Shown here: piece by piece, positions 1-5,226 of the stretch
Position numbering within the stretch: the stretch's first letter is position 1
How the letters are laid out: every line of letters begins with the position of its first letter
From: an uncultured Veillonella sp.
Lineage (GTDB): Bacteria; Bacillota; Negativicutes; Veillonellales; Veillonellaceae
Direction: 5' to 3'
Assembly: GCA_902466275.1 (NCBI GenBank)
Contig: CABQQJ010000083.1
Coordinates: forward strand, 1 to 5,226
DNA: 5,226 nt
Program-made: the position numbers and the translations under genes
Notes under the pieces: generated by a model
Databases searched by the model: none
What the model was told of the DNA's origin: nothing
The model's input: only the letters and a program-made list of their open reading frames with translations

Positions 1-374
1 TCATTCCTCTTGAAACATTTATTGATACATTGCCAGATTGCCAACAATGCCAAACTAAAATCTTGTCTAACCTATTAGAGGATTTATCTGAAAAAGCAAT
101 TCTATTAACCAGAAAAGTCCACTACCTCACATTAAAAGGGATGCGCGAAAAGATTTTTGCGTACTTAACAGATATTTATAAACGTCAGCATTCTAACACA
201 ATTCAATTACCCCATAACCGCGAGCAAATGGCTGAGGTACTCAATGTATCTCGCACAGCCCTTAGCCGTGAACTAGGGCGCCTTCGCGATGAAGGTCTCA
301 TTGATATTACAGGGCGCACCGTAACAATTAAAAACATTGAAGACATTGAAGAATTCGGCTTTAACACCTTCTAA
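1..374 (+). CDS. Crp/Fnr-family transcription regulator, C-terminal part (5' end outside window)
   Basis: The open frame runs in from the window edge (first full codon at base 3) to a TAA at 372-374, giving 123 visible residues. The sensor (cyclic-nucleotide-binding-like) domain is mostly missing. What remains is the end of that domain, the dimerisation helix (from about the residues DLSEKAILLTRKV) and a winged-helix DNA-binding domain. The HTH is clear: NREQMAEVLNVSRTALSREL, followed by GRLRDEGLI, with the recognition helix in SRTALSREL (about bases 240-275). The phrase 'MREKIFAYL' before it is typical of clostridial Crp/Fnr proteins. Two cysteines in DCQQCQ lie at the domain junction; many relatives have a Cys-x-x-Cys at this place, but one pair is not enough to claim an iron-sulfur cluster. 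The ligand and target genes cannot be told from this fragment. A TTG at 30-32 is an internal Leu codon, not the start. The gene converges on the 540-2279 gene and ends at a shared terminator. Confidence 0.92.
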   Translation, partial: IPLETFIDTLPDCQQCQTKILSNLLEDLSEKAILLTRKVHYLTLKGMREKIFAYLTDIYKRQHSNTIQLPHNREQMAEVLNVSRTALSRELGRLRDEGLIDITGRTVTIKNIEDIEEFGFNTF

Positions 375-403
375 CACTTAATAGCTATTAAATTTAACAA
401 ACT

Positions 404-439
404 AAAAAGTCTCTCAAGATTATCTTGAGAGACTTTTTT
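404..439. terminator. Bidirectional rho-independent terminator between convergent genes
   Basis: Seventeen bases (404-420) are the exact reverse complement of 422-438, around one central base. In RNA the practical form is a stem built on AGTCTCTCAAG/CTTGAGAGACT with a loop of about 5 nt. Six T's follow on the plus strand (434-439) and five A's (404-408) give a U-run on the minus strand. It sits 29 bases after the Crp/Fnr stop and about 100 bases beyond the stop of the converging gene, so it can serve both. Confidence 0.9.
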
Positions 440-539
440 ATTACACGACTCATAAAGTATATAACGATTTTAAGTATATACCCATATTAATAACTATATT
501 ATATAATTTTTCAAACTATATAGTGCTTAAAATTATACA

Positions 540-2279
540 TTAGAACCAATGAGACAAATCAAATTCTTCACCAATGGTTGCTTTCACATGAGCACGGCCT
601 AAGTAAAGGCCTAACAATGTTAAGCTAATTTTAGACATTGGCGTGCTATCAAAGACATCAGCTAAGTCCAATAGAACCGGTGAAATATCATCCATAATAT
701 CACGCGCCTCTTGGCCCCTGAAAGCAGTAGGTTTGCTCTTCATCAGAGCTAAAAGATCACGTTGAACCATCGCATTAGAAATTCGTGTTTGTCTAAAGAA
801 TTGTGGTGCCAAAGACTCATCTACCAAGGCTAATTTATAAAGATTGGAGTTCAAGCTACGCACCACATAACGTGGATCTACACCATGACCATCTGTAGCA
901 CGGAAGAGTTCTTCCTTAGAAAAACCACGATAGTTAAATACAAACGGATATGAATTAGACAACACTTGGCATAAAGTGATAGGCTCTTGTTCTTCTTGTG
1001 TACAGCGTAAGTAGTCTAGCTGGCGATAGAAGGAATCATTTCGAGGCAAATCAGAGATGAATGGCTCAATATATTTTTCCACATAATGTTGGAAATGAAT
1101 CAATCCATAGTTATTAGAGTTTCTAGAATATTGTAACAACAATGTTAAGGCCATAACTTGGAAGTGACCTAAAGTTAAATGAGGTAATACACGTAATGCA
1201 TCAAAAGCTACGAGGTATGGCGTACTAGATTTAGGAGATTGAACCACATCTAGAAAAGCACCTAACGCAGCGGACTTCATCCACTCCGTATTTGTAGCGG
1301 CATATGCCTTTTGCATACTCATCAACGCTTCTTGAATAACAATATTCTCTAGTAATGCATTCACTTCAACAATTTTTGTAATATTGAGAGCTGCTAAAGC
1401 ATCTCTTGTAATAGATTCTACATAGTGTTGCGTATCACCATGTAACACCCCAAAGGAATGAACAAATGGTGCTATAGCCAACTCAACGCATTTATCCTCA
1501 TGAGCCGCTTTTGCCCATTGACCATGCGGTTCCTCCTCTTCAGTTAAACTTGTTGCCGCCAATTGTGCTTCAATTTCAGAAGCATCAAACAAACGCGTTT
1601 CATCTAATACCGATGGACCTTCCGCGGTTTGTATTTCGTTCGCACCACCTATCATCTGCGTAGCATCTATGCTATCCGCTTCATCAGCTTCAAAGGCTTC
1701 CACAGATTCACCCATAGCAATTGTATCTTCAACAGAGTTTGCGTTATTGAGAAGTTCATCTGTAACAACATCCAGGACAATAGTTTTATCCACCAACGGA
1801 GTAACACCTTGATTAGCTTGATTAGCTTGCTTAAGATCTGATACGGCTGTCATCACAATGGTTTCATCCCCTATTGGTGTGCCATTATCCGAACCTAATG
1901 CTAACGCATATTCTCCCTCTGAAACATGACTTGAATTAGACTTTAGAGTACTTCTTCTATTATAAGAGGTATCTATAGGATCAACCAGAGATTCAGCCGG
2001 TTCTCGCTCTTCACCGACCACCGTTTCAACTGTATCCGGAATTGATGCAGTATATACATTAGTACCACTCATATGAGTAATTGTTACATTGCCTTCTTGC
2101 GACTCCGTTGCAAATATAACATCATGATGCTCTTTAAGATTATTTTTATTACTTATGTTTTTATAGGATTTTTCTTTTGCCTTACTTTCACCATCACCAC
2201 CGCTAAATACAGCATAGCAAACAGCAAAGAATCCCAATGCCACGACGGCTAATACAAAATACGGTATTAGGTTTGACAT
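540..2279 (-). CDS. Membrane-anchored protein of unknown function with acidic Thr-motif linker and helical C-terminal domain
   Basis: I do not recognise a family for this 579-residue protein. Residues 5-26 form one hydrophobic segment (LIPYFVLAVVALGFFAVCYAVF) with no charge before it and a lysine-rich stretch (about 32-49) after it. By the positive-inside rule this suggests a single N-terminal anchor with the body in the cytoplasm. Residues about 50-250 are acidic, low-complexity and probably disordered, with six recurring acidic-Thr-hydrophobic motifs (listed separately). Residues about 260-579 look like a folded, mostly helical domain, ending in a Leu/Gly-rich helix and the tail EEFDLSHWF. 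I see no catalytic motif. The start is ATG at 2277-2279; its ribosome-binding site, AGGGGG at 2285-2290, overlaps the stop of the upstream DUF436 gene, indicating translational coupling. The stop is TAA at 540-542. A scaffold or signalling adaptor is possible, but this is inference. Confidence 0.85.
   Translation of the reverse strand: MSNLIPYFVLAVVALGFFAVCYAVFSGGDGESKAKEKSYKNISNKNNLKEHHDVIFATESQEGNVTITHMSGTNVYTASIPDTVETVVGEEREPAESLVDPIDTSYNRRSTLKSNSSHVSEGEYALALGSDNGTPIGDETIVMTAVSDLKQANQANQGVTPLVDKTIVLDVVTDELLNNANSVEDTIAMGESVEAFEADEADSIDATQMIGGANEIQTAEGPSVLDETRLFDASEIEAQLAATSLTEEEEPHGQWAKAAHEDKCVELAIAPFVHSFGVLHGDTQHYVESITRDALAALNITKIVEVNALLENIVIQEALMSMQKAYAATNTEWMKSAALGAFLDVVQSPKSSTPYLVAFDALRVLPHLTLGHFQVMALTLLLQYSRNSNNYGLIHFQHYVEKYIEPFISDLPRNDSFYRQLDYLRCTQEEQEPITLCQVLSNSYPFVFNYRGFSKEELFRATDGHGVDPRYVVRSLNSNLYKLALVDESLAPQFFRQTRISNAMVQRDLLALMKSKPTAFRGQEARDIMDDISPVLLDLADVFDSTPMSKISLTLLGLYLGRAHVKATIGEEFDLSHWF
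1584..2036 (-). other. Six-copy acidic-Thr-hydrophobic linear motif array in the linker of the unknown membrane protein
   Basis: Within residues 82-232 six short motifs recur: VETVVGE (T86), DETIVMT (T140), DKTIVLD (T166), EDTIAMG (T186), DATQMIG (T207) and DETRLFD (T228). The last five are 20-26 residues apart. The shared pattern is Asp/Glu at -1 or -2, Thr, then two to three hydrophobic or Gln/Arg residues, with a hydrophobic residue at +3 in five of six. The sequence between copies is not conserved, so these look like selected linear motifs rather than a recent duplication. Known phospho-acceptor sites of bacterial PASTA-type Ser/Thr kinases, and ligands of FHA domains, have this character (acidic before Thr, large hydrophobic at +3). 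That they are phosphorylated here is inference. Confidence 0.6.
1808..1829. repeat. 9-bp tandem repeat, 2.4 copies, inside the unknown gene
   Basis: The unit CTTGATTAG occurs twice in tandem (1808-1816, 1817-1825), followed by a partial CTTG. On the coding strand it encodes the run QANQANQ (residues 151-157) in the disordered linker. The unit is a multiple of three, so copy-number change would lengthen or shorten the linker without breaking the frame. Confidence 0.75.
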
Positions 2280-2291
2280 ACTATCCCCCTA
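2280..2291 (-). promoter_or_regulatory. Stop/ribosome-binding-site overlap coupling the DUF436 gene to the downstream gene
   Basis: On the minus strand the sequence reads TAGGGGGATAGT then ATG. The TAG stop of the DUF436 gene (2289-2291) supplies the first bases of the G-rich Shine-Dalgarno AGGGGG (2285-2290), 5 bases before the ATG. Ribosomes ending the first gene would sit on the initiation site of the second. Confidence 0.75.
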
Positions 2292-2840
2292 CATCAATGC
2301 TTCATTATATGCAGCACGCTCACCGCCAATGCTCTTCGGACGAACACGACAAGCGGTCACATGTGCTTTCCCAATTTCTTTCACACAAAGACGTACAGGC
2401 ACTGCAACGTGTTTCATGTGCATACCAATGAAAGTATCTCCAATATCGATGCCTACATCAGCTTGAATAAATTCAACCATCACAGGATCATCAAAATGTT
2501 CGTACGCCACCACAGCCAGGGCACCACCCGCATGACGTTGAGGAACAACATTAACTTCCTCCTCCCATGTCATAGCGCTACGGTCCATAACAAGTGCACG
2601 ATTAATATGTTCACAACATTGAATCGCCAAGTTAAGTCCTTTAGCCTTAACAGCATTGTATATTTCATCAAATACGACCTGAGCCACATCAAGGTGAGAG
2701 TCAGTGCCGATTTTTTTACCTACAATTTCGCTAGTGGAACAGCCAACAACGAATAATTGACCTTCGCGAACCTTTGCTAAATCAAGTAATTCAGCCATCG
2801 CGTTGCGAGTTGACTGACGAATAGTTTCTACAGAAGTCAT
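2289..2840 (-). CDS. ywlG: YwlG/UPF0340 family protein (DUF436, TIGR01440)
   Basis: This 183-residue protein is recognised by its full set of family signatures: GCSTSE (33-38), IGT (44-46), QCCEHINRALV (74-84), PQRHAGGALA (100-109), the block from ADVGIDIGDTFIGM through HMKHVAVPVR (about 127-150), and RPKSIGGERAAY (167-178). Length and order match Bacillus subtilis YwlG and its relatives, so it is complete. The biochemical function of the family is not established. The conserved Cys-Cys-Glu-His and Arg-His-Ala-Gly-Gly motifs look like an active or ligand-binding site, but I assign no reaction. The start is ATG at 2838-2840 behind AGTGAGG (2848-2854, 7 bases upstream). It is the first gene of a two-gene minus-strand operon with the unknown membrane protein. 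A protein sharing its mRNA may act with it, but nothing in the sequence proves this. The symbol is by homology only. Confidence 0.93.
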   Translation of the reverse strand: MTSVETIRQSTRNAMAELLDLAKVREGQLFVVGCSTSEIVGKKIGTDSHLDVAQVVFDEIYNAVKAKGLNLAIQCCEHINRALVMDRSAMTWEEEVNVVPQRHAGGALAVVAYEHFDDPVMVEFIQADVGIDIGDTFIGMHMKHVAVPVRLCVKEIGKAHVTACRVRPKSIGGERAAYNEALM

Positions 2841-2875
2841 GTTATCGCCTCACTCAAATTGAATGTATAAAATCT

Positions 2876-2910
2876 ATATGTATATTATCATAAAACCGAC
2901 AGAATCGGTA
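2876..2910 (-). promoter_or_regulatory. Possible promoter and small dyad upstream of ywlG
   Basis: On the minus strand an extended -10-like element TG-A-TAATAT lies at 2890-2882, about 40 bases before the ATG, with no good -35. Just upstream is a 15-base dyad, ACCGA-N5-TCGGT (2895-2909), the only GC-rich patch in this spacer and correctly placed for an operator. The operon needs a promoter between the fum terminator and 2840, which supports a promoter here, but the exact element is a guess. Confidence 0.3.
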
Positions 2911-2962
2911 GACTAAACTCTACACGTAACGGATGAACATCTTATGATTATGGCTTAACAAC

Positions 2963-2992
2963 AAAAAGAGGCTTGCTTTAGCAAGCCTCTTT
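2963..2992 (-). terminator. Rho-independent terminator of the fumA-fumB operon
   Basis: A perfect 12-bp stem (AAAGAGGCTTGC at 2965-2976 with GCAAGCCTCTTT at 2981-2992) closes a 4-base loop. On the minus strand it is followed by a T-run (A's at 2963-2967). It begins 19 bases beyond the fumB stop, as expected for the end of that transcript. It also insulates the ywlG operon from read-through. Confidence 0.93.
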
Positions 2993-3011
2993 CAATCACT
3001 CAATGGTGATA

Positions 3012-3572
3012 TTAGATTTTTCTGTAAGGTTTTTGGCCTAATTCGTAGAAGTTATTACCTTCAGTATCGCCAACTACGATGCAAGGGAAATCTTCAACAG
3101 TCAATTCAGCCAAAGCTTCTGGTCCAAGTTCACCATAAGCAAGTACTTCGTATTTTTTGATGGATTTTGCAATCAATGCTGCAGCGCCACCAACTGCTGC
3201 GAAGTATGTGCAACCATTTTTCTTCATGGATTCAACTACTGCTGGTTTACGGGAACCTTTACCGATCATGCCTTTGATACCTTGATCAAGCATTGTTGGT
3301 GTGTAAGCATCCATACGACCGGAAGTTGTAGGACCAGCGGAACCAATTGGATCACCAGGTTTTGCAGGTGTTGGTCCAAGATAATATACAAACTTATTTG
3401 TCCAGTCGATTGGCAATTTTTCACCACGCGCTAAAGCTTCAGTCATAACTTTATGAGCAGCGTCACGAGCGGAGTAAATTTTGCCAGTGATAAGAACGCT
3501 ATCACCAACTTTTAATTTACGGGAAAACTCTTCATTATATTCTTCAGTATTAATGCGAATTGATTCAGCCAT
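3012..3572 (-). CDS. fumB: Fumarate hydratase class I, beta subunit (Fe-S hydro-lyase C-terminal type)
   Basis: This 186-residue protein belongs to the Fumerase_C family. In two-subunit class I fumarases this subunit supplies substrate-binding residues to the [4Fe-4S] subunit; together they interconvert (S)-malate and fumarate in the cytoplasm. Signatures are GKIYSARDAAH (30-40), the hallmark GPTTSGRMD (80-88) and GKGSRKP (104-110), which in homologues carry the Arg, Thr and Lys residues around the substrate. An Ala/Gly-rich stretch VGGAAALIAKSIKK (117-130) and a FPCIVVGDTEGN block (142-153) complete the domain. The length is normal for a separate beta chain. The start is ATG at 3570-3572 with a perfect AGGAGG (3581-3586) 8 bases upstream. 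It lies 19 bases after fumA and ends before a strong terminator. L-tartrate dehydratase beta (TtdB) is the main alternative; context and KEGG-style naming favour fumarase. Confidence 0.93.
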   Translation of the reverse strand: MAESIRINTEEYNEEFSRKLKVGDSVLITGKIYSARDAAHKVMTEALARGEKLPIDWTNKFVYYLGPTPAKPGDPIGSAGPTTSGRMDAYTPTMLDQGIKGMIGKGSRKPAVVESMKKNGCTYFAAVGGAAALIAKSIKKYEVLAYGELGPEALAELTVEDFPCIVVGDTEGNNFYELGQKPYRKI

Positions 3573-3591
3573 TGTTTTTACCTCCTATCGA

Positions 3592-4434
3592 TTAAAGTAC
3601 TACGTGAGCATGACGAGCAGCATGGCACATAATAGTAACTGCAACAGGAAGACCTGCGATGTGAGTTGCACCCCATTCGATGTTTACACCGATACAAGTT
3701 GTAGTGCCACCCAATTGTGGTCCAATACCAGTTTTGTTAACCATTTCCATGATTTCTTCTTCTAATTTTGCATAGTCTGCATCTTTATGAGGTACGCTAA
3801 TGTCACGAAGCAACGCTTTTTTGGACATAACAGCTGCTTGGTCCATAGTACCGCCAATACCAATGCCGAGTACGATTGGAGGGCATGGGTTAGGGCCTGC
3901 ATGTTTTACGATTTCAAGGACTGCATTTTTAACGCCTTCCACACCATCAGCAGGTACGAGCATAGCTACATCGGATTTATTTTCAGAACCGAAACCTTTT
4001 AATTCTACTTGAATATCTACTTTATCGCCAGGAACGATTTCAGTGTAGATGATTGCAGGTGTGTTATTTTGTGTATTTTTACGGTTGAACAATGGTTCAG
4101 CTACAACGGATTTACGAAGATAACCTTCAACATAACCAGCTGCAACACCAGCATTGATAGCTTCTGTAAGATCACCACCAACGAAATGAACATCTTGACC
4201 AACTTTTAAGAATACCATAGTCATACCAGTATCTTGGCAGTATGGACGATCTTCAGCATCGGCAATTTCTGCATTTTTAATAATTTGATCAAGAACGATA
4301 CGACCTACTGAAGACTCTTCTGTTTCACGGCCTTTTTTCAAACCTTCATAGATGTCTTTTGGCAAGTGGTAAGCTGCGTCCATACACATTTGACGGACTG
4401 TTTTTGTGATTTCAGATACTTGAATCTCGCGCAA
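3592..4434 (-). CDS. fumA: Fumarate hydratase class I, alpha subunit ([4Fe-4S] catalytic subunit)
   Basis: This 280-residue protein of the Fumerase family carries the oxygen-sensitive [4Fe-4S] cluster of the two-subunit class I fumarase. The three expected cluster cysteines are visible: C66 in RPYCQDTG, C184 in NPCPPIVLGIGIGG and C247 in LGGTTTCIGV. The Asp in CQDTG (D68) matches a catalytic residue proposed for this class. KGFGSENKSD (146-155) is the usual KGxGSEN motif with Phe in the variable place. The start is a TTG codon (4432-4434), supported by a strong AGGAGG 7 bases upstream and by the N-terminus MREIQVSEI, which fits the family. It is the first gene of the fumA-fumB operon. In lactate-fermenting Negativicutes malate dehydration feeds fumarate reduction to succinate and propionate; assigning that role here is inference. 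TtdA (tartrate dehydratase alpha) is a less likely alternative. Confidence 0.94.
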   Translation of the reverse strand: MREIQVSEITKTVRQMCMDAAYHLPKDIYEGLKKGRETEESSVGRIVLDQIIKNAEIADAEDRPYCQDTGMTMVFLKVGQDVHFVGGDLTEAINAGVAAGYVEGYLRKSVVAEPLFNRKNTQNNTPAIIYTEIVPGDKVDIQVELKGFGSENKSDVAMLVPADGVEGVKNAVLEIVKHAGPNPCPPIVLGIGIGGTMDQAAVMSKKALLRDISVPHKDADYAKLEEEIMEMVNKTGIGPQLGGTTTCIGVNIEWGATHIAGLPVAVTIMCHAARHAHVVL

Positions 4435-4447
4435 GATAATCCCTCCT
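4432..4447 (-). promoter_or_regulatory. Strong Shine-Dalgarno with TTG start codon of fumA
   Basis: The minus strand reads GAGGAGGG (4448-4441), then ATTATC, then TTG (4434-4432). The near-perfect AGGAGG at 4447-4442, 7 bases from the TTG, fixes the start despite the uncommon codon. No in-frame ATG lies at a better distance. Confidence 0.85.
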
Positions 4448-4476
4448 CAGGAAAATAGTTGAATATTAATTCTAAT

Positions 4477-4629
4477 ACCGATGAGATAAAATAAAATTCT
4501 CAAACATATGAAAGAATATCTATCTCAAACCGATGAGATTAACTCTATACATAAATCGTAGCACACAATATAAGGGGATTCAACGTCTCACCTATACAGT
4601 TTTCTCAATGCTTTTCCAGTTTTTGAGAA
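4477..4629. repeat. TGAGA/TCTCA motif cluster with exact 11-base direct repeat upstream of fumA
   Basis: ACCGATGAGAT occurs exactly at 4477-4487 and 4529-4539, 52 bases apart. TCTCAAAC occurs exactly at 4498-4505 and 4523-4530. The second pair overlaps to make the dyad ATCTCA-N6-TGAGAT (4522-4539). Further TCTCA or TGAGA copies are at 4586-4590, 4603-4607 and 4624-4628, the last two within a TTCTCAA-N14-TTGAGAA inverted repeat (4602-4629). In all, seven TGAGA pentamers on either strand fall within about 150 bases, where well under one would be expected by chance. They could be operator sites or leader-RNA structure for the fum operon; no known regulator box matches. Confidence 0.6.
4555..4583 (-). 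promoter_or_regulatory. Candidate sigma-70-type promoter of fumA-fumB
   Basis: On the minus strand TTGAAT (4583-4578) and TACGAT (4560-4555) are separated by exactly 17 bases. Each matches four of six consensus positions. Transcription would begin near 4548 and leave a leader of about 115 nt holding both 11-base repeats. In such AT-rich DNA a match of this quality can arise by chance, so other promoters are possible. Confidence 0.45.
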
Positions 4630-5090
4630 TTGTTTTCACGAATATTTTTGTATATATTTCGGTTTTTCAATAGGCTATATAGACCTTATTTTCTAGTCAC
4701 TAAAATAGCCCTTCATTGTGATAAAAGTCATAGTCTATCATATATCAATAAGATTTTTATATCTTATATTTTTACCTACTTTCTTATATATAGATTTGGT
4801 TTAAAATTAACCACAAACATAGGCTATATCTAATAAGATAAATACACTTCTCTTTTAACTGATACTACTTTTCAACTAAATCTTATAAACTTTTCTATAA
4901 TGCATATGTATACCGATTATCTTCAATATACTTATATTGCTAACTCCCATGCATTTGGAGTCATACAATCACCTTAGAACACAGTAAATACCTATAGTTA
5001 ATAAGCTCTATAGATTTTATTAATTTTAATGACTCTCTCATCAAAATTATTGATAACTAATTTTATTTATAAAGTTATGTCTTTTAGTCA
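4630..5090. other. AT-rich non-coding spacer between the fum promoter region and the tRNA promoter
   Basis: I see no credible gene here on either strand; the longest open frame (4630-4833, +) starts with TTG, has no ribosome-binding site and reads as AT-rich Phe/Ile/Tyr composition. The stretch holds a repeated ATAGGCTATAT (4670-4680 and 4819-4829; a looser ATAGTCTAT at 4730-4738), a weak AT-only hairpin (4748-4767) and the dyad at 4943-4961. It may contain distal regulatory sites or a small RNA, but nothing marks one clearly. Confidence 0.5.
4943..4961. promoter_or_regulatory. Isolated 19-base imperfect dyad, possible operator
   Basis: ACTCCCA and TTGGAGT pair at six of seven positions around TGCAT, in an otherwise strongly AT-rich spacer. 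The symmetry and the local GC content suggest a protein-binding site. It lies about 510 bases upstream of fumA and about 210 upstream of the tRNA, so which transcript it would control is unclear. Confidence 0.25.
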
Positions 5091-5131
5091 TAATTGACAG
5101 TATCTATTTTATAGTGTTTTAAAAAAAATGC

Positions 5132-5160
5132 TTGCTTTTATAATTAATCTAACATATAAT
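5132..5160 (+). promoter_or_regulatory. Promoter of the tRNA-Asn gene
   Basis: TTGCTT (5132-5137), a 17-base spacer and a perfect TATAAT (5155-5160) lie 14 bases before the mature tRNA 5' end, which leaves a leader of about 8 nt. An A-run (5121-5128) just upstream could act as an UP element, as is common for stable-RNA promoters. Confidence 0.85.
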
Positions 5161-5174
5161 AACAATCGTACCAT

Positions 5175-5226
5175 TCCTCGATAGCTCAGTTGGTAGAGCA
5201 ATCGGCTGTTAACCGATCGGTCGTAG
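5175..5226 (+). tRNA. tRNA-Asn (anticodon GTT), 3' end outside window
   Basis: The first 52 bases of a tRNA are present. They show the acceptor 5' strand TCCTCGA (5175-5181), T8-A9, a D-stem GCTC/GAGC (5184-5187, 5196-5199) around AGTTGGTA, and an anticodon stem ATCGG/CCGAT (5201-5205, 5213-5217). The seven-base loop CTGTTAA carries anticodon GTT (5208-5210), reading Asn codons. The variable loop and first T-stem bases follow before the window ends. It may be the first of a tRNA cluster, which cannot be seen here. Confidence 0.95.

Noticed and set aside
30..32. TTG as the start of the Crp/Fnr gene
   Set aside because: The frame is open upstream to the window edge and the visible part lacks the sensor domain, so this is an internal Leu codon of a truncated gene.
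2361..2756. 131-codon open frame on the plus strand opposite ywlG
   Set aside because: It lies wholly antisense to a well-recognised gene, its translation matches nothing known, and it has no ribosome-binding site; it is a frame shadow.
3012..4434. L(+)-tartrate dehydratase (TtdAB) instead of fumarase
   Set aside because: The families overlap in sequence and cannot be fully separated by eye, but a linked tartrate transporter or regulator is absent and fumarase is expected in this type of anaerobe; retained only as an alternative.
4748..4767. Hairpin ATAAGAT/ATCTTAT followed by T's, as a terminator
   Set aside because: The 7-bp stem has a single G-C pair and no gene ends before it on the plus strand; it is likely chance in AT-rich sequence.
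4630..4833. Small AT-rich open frame with hydrophobic residues, possible membrane peptide
   Set aside because: It has a TTG start, no Shine-Dalgarno, and a composition explained by AT-rich DNA read in any frame.
5050..5063. FNR-like box TTGAT-N4 in the spacer
   Set aside because: The second half (AATTT) does not match ATCAA, so only one half-site is present.
5094..5123. Second tRNA promoter with perfect TTGACA at 5094-5099
   Set aside because: No acceptable -10 lies at 16-18 bases (gtttta, ttttaa or tttaaa), while the TTGCTT-17-TATAAT promoter downstream is much better placed.

Overview
The window looks like an ordinary chromosomal stretch of a low-GC anaerobe of the Negativicutes, most likely Veillonella or a close relative. 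That placement is inferred from gene content and base composition: a two-subunit class I (iron-sulfur) fumarase, a clostridial-style Crp/Fnr regulator, a YwlG/DUF436 protein and AT-rich spacers. No rRNA or other phylogenetic marker is present to prove it.

Layout. Bases 1-374 (+) are the 3' end of a Crp/Fnr-family transcription regulator. A long perfect hairpin with T-runs on both sides (404-439) separates it from a convergent minus-strand pair. In transcription order that pair is a YwlG/UPF0340 (DUF436) protein (2840-2289) and, 9 bases on, a 579-residue membrane-anchored protein of unknown function (2279-540). The ribosome-binding site of the second gene overlaps the stop codon of the first, so the two are almost certainly co-translated. 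A second terminator (2963-2992) closes the next minus-strand operon, fumA-fumB (4434-3012), which encodes the alpha and beta subunits of a [4Fe-4S] fumarate hydratase. Bases 4441-5174 are an AT-rich spacer of about 730 bases. It holds a candidate fum promoter, a cluster of TGAGA/TCTCA motifs with an exact 11-base repeat, an isolated dyad and a tRNA promoter. The window ends inside a tRNA-Asn gene (5175 onward, +).

How the genes fit together. The fumarase interconverts malate and fumarate. In lactate- or succinate-using anaerobes of this group it lies on the reductive route from oxaloacetate to succinate and propionate. The Crp/Fnr regulator could respond to redox or metabolic state, but nothing here ties it to the fum operon 4 kb away.

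Most worth a second look: (1) the unknown membrane-anchored protein, whose acidic linker carries six short acidic-Thr-hydrophobic motifs resembling Ser/Thr-kinase or FHA phospho-threonine sites; (2) the repeat-rich fum leader, where two copies each of two complementary elements could form alternative hairpins. I see no mobile element, CRISPR array or defence locus, and nothing that proves a wholly new system.
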